Assembly (NCBI RefSeq): GCF_958295425.1
Contig: NC_081152.1
Coordinates: 22,106,772 to 22,170,771 of the forward strand
Length of the DNA: 64,000 bases
Reading direction: 5' to 3'
DNA from: Solea solea
Taxonomy: Eukaryota > Chordata > Actinopteri > Pleuronectiformes > Soleidae
Positions 60,021 through 64,000 of this stretch are shown piece after piece. The first letter of the stretch is position 1, and each line of letters opens with the position of its first letter. The notes below the pieces were generated by a model that was not told the DNA's origin, ran no database searches, and saw only the letters and a program-made list of their open reading frames with translations. Position numbers and translations under genes: made by a program.

Positions 60021-60749
60021 TTTCACATGATCAGGGGAAACAAACAGAGCACAGAGACATAGATATTTAATCTAATATTTTAATAAACAATAAATGAGGA
60101 CACTCTAAAGTAAACAGTCTCTGCTGCCGTCACTGCTCCATGTCTCCTCACGGTGGCGCTGTACAGGGAGTTTACACGCTCACACACTGTGTGAGTGTTA
60201 TGGAGTTTTGTTCTGTGTGCGTTTCCACTGCAGTTTGGTTGCTGCAGGTGCAGAGAACTCACAACACAATAATATCAATCTCATCACTCATTAACAATTT
60301 TAATGGTTCATTTAACACACGTTTAAAAATGTTTTTCTGTTATATTTAAATAAAGGCTGTGCAATCTGTTTGAATTATTCACAGCACTTTTCTTCCCCAG
60401 TGATCGTGAGTTCACTTGTGTGTAAAGTCACTAACACACGTGACGTACATGCACCAGCGTCCCGATTCTCATTATTATTCACTACAAAGTCCACGGTCGT
60501 CACGAACGTCTCATTAACTACAGATGTGGTTCATATGTCGCACATACATACTATATATTACACTGTTTGTACTGTTTATACATTTTTTCAGACTGCTAGT
60601 TATTTATTTACTTTTACAGTACAAAACACACCTACTACCATTACATCTGCCTTTTTTTGCACTATTTGTATTGTTATTTGTATCGTCGTTGTATATTTTA
60701 TATTTTATGTTTAAATTTGAGTAATTTTTTGTATTTTAGTTTTAGTATT

Positions 60750-60885
60750 AGGAAATGTCTGTTGTGTGTGTGCACTTTAACTGTTTTCTCCGCGGGCGAA
60801 TGAGAAACGTCCTCTCGATTCCTTGTATGTCTGCTACATGTGAAGAATTGACAATAAAGCTGACTTTGACTTTGACATTAACGCT
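60750..60885 (+). repeat. CR1/Rex-like LINE 3' end remnant
   Basis: The segment ends in GACAATAAAGCTGACTTTGA followed by CTTTGAC. This is the typical 3' terminus (polyadenylation-like signal plus short tail repeat) of fish CR1/Rex-type LINEs. Upstream AT-rich sequence from about 60400 could be its 3' UTR, but I see no ORF2 residues. Confidence 0.45.
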
Positions 60886-60999
60886 AATATACGCTAATAT
60901 ACGCTAACAGTCCAATAATATGACTGTGTTTTAGTTTCTCTGTGCAGTAGGAATTATTCTCACAATCATGAACATCGTGTATATTCACTTCATCTCTTT

Positions 61000-61136
61000 T
61001 GACACAAACGTTCACTTGAACTCGAGGATCAGCTGATCAGCCCACTGTTCATGAGACGGAATCCTTTTGTCATTTAGTAAAAACGTTCACTTGGAAGTAT
61101 GAACTAACTTGATTGTCAGGGTCAAATATCATAGAT

Positions 61137-61183
<47 letters not shown>

Positions 61184-61860
61184 CAGTATATATACAGTAT
61201 ATTTAGACTCACTGAGACCGTACACATGTTGTACACCCAGTGAATGTGTTATCTTAAGAAAGCCTCGACACAATCCTTTCAAATGTGGCACTTATGTTCA
61301 CTTGGACTAGAAGACGGACTGATTACAGTTTTGTGGCCTGAGGTCCTTCTTTTTTGACTAATCATCATAAATTCTTGGTTTAACAATAACAGAATCATTT
61401 GTTACAAACGTTCACTTGGACTGAAGTATTGAACTGACTTGATCGTAATGGTCTCTGACCTTTGTACGTCTAATGAATGGATTATTTTAGGAATATGTTT
61501 TTGGCAGCCTAAAGTCGCTGCGACCTCAGAAATCTGTTCATTTTCCACACAATCATCACAATAACTCAGAAACGCCATGACACAATCATTTGAACTGTAG
61601 CACAAACATTCACTTGGACTCACAAGTGACTTCATTGTCATGGTCAAAAGTCATGACCTCTGTGACCTTAGTAACTAAATACAACTAAACACTGGATTAT
61701 CTTAAGAAAGCTTTGACACAATCCTGTCATAACTAACACAAACGTTCACTTGTACTGACTGATTTCAATTTGGGTGGTCAAAGGTCAACTGAAATGTTAT
61801 TATCTTCATATCATTCACAGGTCACTGTCGATAAATCTCAAGAAAAGACCAAAACCAACA
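61000..61860. repeat. Degenerate repeat with ACAAACGTTCACTTGGACT word
   Basis: The word ACAAACGTTCACTTGGACT or close variants occur near 61003, 61080, 61290, 61406, 61604 and 61740. They are often followed by CTGACTTGATYGTMATGGTC and GTCAAAGGTC or GTGACC words. Spacing is 75 to 210 bp. (TA)n at 61130-61200 interrupts it. The family is not assigned. Confidence 0.7.
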
Positions 61861-61869
61861 ATACAGCAC

Positions 61870-62952
61870 TAGTTGCTGGGTTTGGTGCGATAATGGATTG
61901 TTAAACACGTGTTTGTTTGGACATTTAAAAATGAAAGAAACACTCGCAGGAAACATGATGCAGTGAATCTGCTCCTCTGTGTCTGTCTGTCAACAAATGT
62001 GCTAAAGTGATTTTACACACAAGCTGCATTTGACAGCTTTTCATCAGCGTGCGCGGATGTGTGCGCGTGCGTGCGCAGGGTTGTGCGCGGGTGTGTTGTC
62101 GGCCTGTCAGCAGCTGGTGTCTGTGATGTCACTGAAGCTGCTGCTGAAGTGATTTATGAACCGTTGCTGAATGTACAGAGTCACATGGCAGAGGCTTAAT
62201 GTGGCGTCATAAGAAAGACATTAAAAAGCCAATACCATAATGTCCCGGGGCTGTAAATCCATCACCATAAAATCACAGGAAATAACAGAGGACTTTCTCT
62301 CTCGTCTGAGTCGAGTTGACTTTGAGAATTACAGGATCAAACTTCTCCTGAAATGACTAAACAAAGAACATCCAACAAAACGTTTTGAAAGAGCTCTCCC
62401 CTGTCGTTGAAGACAGAACCACTTGTAAATGAAAACACTGAACATTGAACAGCTTCTCATCCCATTGAGACAGAAGTGTAAATGTGTCTTCTGTGAGATA
62501 TGAACCGTGATAAACAACACATCCCACTCCTCACTTAATTATCACCTTTCGTTTGATCGTTTATTCATTTAATGTGATAATGGTGTTCTGGCTCAGTCTT
62601 TTGGAAAAAGAACAGTGGAATATTTTTTTATTCTTTCACATATTTATTCAGGTCAAATGTCACCAAAGCGAAGATAATTCCCCTGTGACATAGAACAGTG
62701 ACGGTAAATGATTTCATGATTGTGTGAGTGCTCACAGTGGATCCACCCACTGCCTCTGAAACAACAAGCAAACACAGTCACTGTCACGTTTACAAAAGTC
62801 TGTGTTTAACTCTTCAAATCAACACAGAAGCAGAGCAACACGTCTCTCACTGAATCACAAAATCATTTCCTTTTCTTTCTTTGTTTTCAATTCAAACTGA
62901 TTTTTTTAATTGTCAACTGTCAAACACATAAAAGTCCATTTATGCACAATAT

Positions 62953-62985
<33 letters not shown>

Positions 62986-63610
62986 CCGAGGACGAGGGAT
63001 GTAACAATATGATCAATTTCACAAAATCTGTCTTTTAAAATCTGCTGGTGCATTCCAGTTACATCAGAAGTGGGAACCGTGGCTGATTTACTGTGAACAA
63101 ACACGTCAGACGTGAAATTAACGCTCAAGTACAATCCTTGTCCTGTGTCGAGGTTTGTGAGGTTGCTCCGAACTTTCCTGAGTTGGAAATCTTTGGAAAA
63201 CTTATATTATGCTATATTCTGAATATTCCTGACCTCAACTGGAACGCACCGCTTTATCCCACGCTTACCCATCATCCTCTGGGTCTCCTGTCACTGCGTC
63301 AACATGGGAAAGAACATGAATATAGAATAAAAGAAAGAGACAAATATTTGTGAAATTGTGGATGTGGACGCACCAGCAGCTTTTAAATCTGATATGTCGG
63401 AACATTTCTGTGTCAGGAAATGAGAAAGGACTGTGACGACCTGCATGTCTCCGAATACTAGACTGACGTCCTGAAGAAATGAGCGTGAAAGAAAGAACTG
63501 GAGTCAAGCAAAAAGGAAGTGTTTAGAAACCTCAGCAGAACATGAAGACGAAGATCTACGTCAGGATTCAGAAGGTTCATAAACGTGAAGGAATGGAATC
63601 ACTCTATCTG
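61870..63610. other. Intergenic, no gene seen
   Basis: Non-repetitive sequence near 62090-62280 has no reading frame and is a candidate conserved non-coding element. (GT)n lies at 62955-62983. ORFs up to 86 aa lack any signature. Confidence 0.4.
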
Positions 63611-63619
63611 ATATCAGGA

Positions 63620-63790
63620 AATCCAGGGTTCTCCTAGTCCTGGTCCCAGGTCCACATAAACAGGGAGGGTTCGCGTCAGGAAGAGCATCCGGCATAAAAA
63701 GGTGTTGCAAAATCAACGATGACGATCACTGGAGACAAACGAGGACACAAGGGATGGATGATCTGCTGTGGCCTAAATCACTTCTGTTAC
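63620..63790. repeat. Fish interspersed repeat fragment (GGAAGAGCATCCGGC type)
   Basis: GGAAGAGCATCCGGCATAAA, then AAATCAACGATGACGATCA and GATCTGCTGTGGC resemble the 3' end of a very common fish RTE-like LINE/SINE tail (GGAAGGGCATCCGGCGTAAA, GATCTGCTGTGGCGACCC). The assignment rests on recall of that consensus. Confidence 0.5.
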
Positions 63791-64000
63791 GATCACAACA
63801 GTGCACTAAACGTGATCACATCACGACTTTGTGATATTGTTACATCTCCGTGTGTGGATCTGAGATTCCAGCTGAAAACATGAAGAAAACATGAAGAAAA
63901 CAGCTCAGAGTTTAAGCAGGAATAAATAAGAGAGTGTGTGAGTGTCAGAGACGTGTGTGTGATCCTGTTTTTGGCCACATTATCTGTGATAAATGACATT

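Noticed and set aside
59560..60070. 156- and 87-codon ORFs rich in Ser/Leu/Cys/Val
   Set aside because: They are translations of the CTCTGT microsatellite.

Overview
The window is vertebrate nuclear DNA, almost certainly from a teleost fish. It carries spliced genes with GT-AG introns, very dense CA/GT and GATA microsatellites, a fish-type tRNA-derived SINE, CR1/L2-like LINE remnants and a stanniocalcin of the classical fish type. Four protein-coding genes can be rebuilt exon by exon with all reading phases closing. All look intact.

Layout. 1-9.2 kb is a mosaic tandem array built from three modules (about 175, 250 and 520 bp), with no recognisable gene. 9.2-15.8 kb holds a tRNA-Leu-like element, CA/GT tracts, a 1.2 kb minisatellite and a second minisatellite. 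15.84-17.46 kb (minus) is a five-exon stanniocalcin gene (stc1 / stc1-like, 254 aa). 20.46-31.28 kb (minus) is a 20-coding-exon cGMP-dependent protein kinase of the PRKG1 beta type (704 aa), with a probable 5' UTR exon near 32.5 kb. 33.05-34.53 kb (plus) is lage3 (Pcc1 subunit of KEOPS, 97 aa), head-to-head with the kinase. 35.79-39.90 kb (minus) is wdr45 (WIPI4, 358 aa), tail-to-tail with lage3. 40-64 kb has no recognisable host gene. It holds a SINE inside a CTAGCA-rich minisatellite, two LINE remnants (one with its reverse transcriptase deleted), a trinucleotide array, an 82-bp satellite, other degenerate tandem repeats, and a few non-repetitive blocks that could be conserved non-coding elements.

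The dominant unexplained element is an interspersed repeat with about 17 full or partial copies between 12 and 54 kb. The best copies (20.63, 39.24 and 47.32 kb) show long inverted arms around a unique core, as expected of a MITE-like non-autonomous DNA transposon. Several (CA)n/(GT)n arrays in the window sit exactly at its internal TG tract or are built from a motif in its arms, so this family appears to seed local microsatellites.

The four genes do not form one pathway. Stanniocalcin is a secreted calcium/phosphate hormone, the kinase is a cGMP effector, lage3 belongs to the tRNA t6A machinery, and wdr45 is a PI3P-binding autophagy factor. The notable protein-level oddity is replacement of the third glycine of the kinase's glycine-rich loop by serine.
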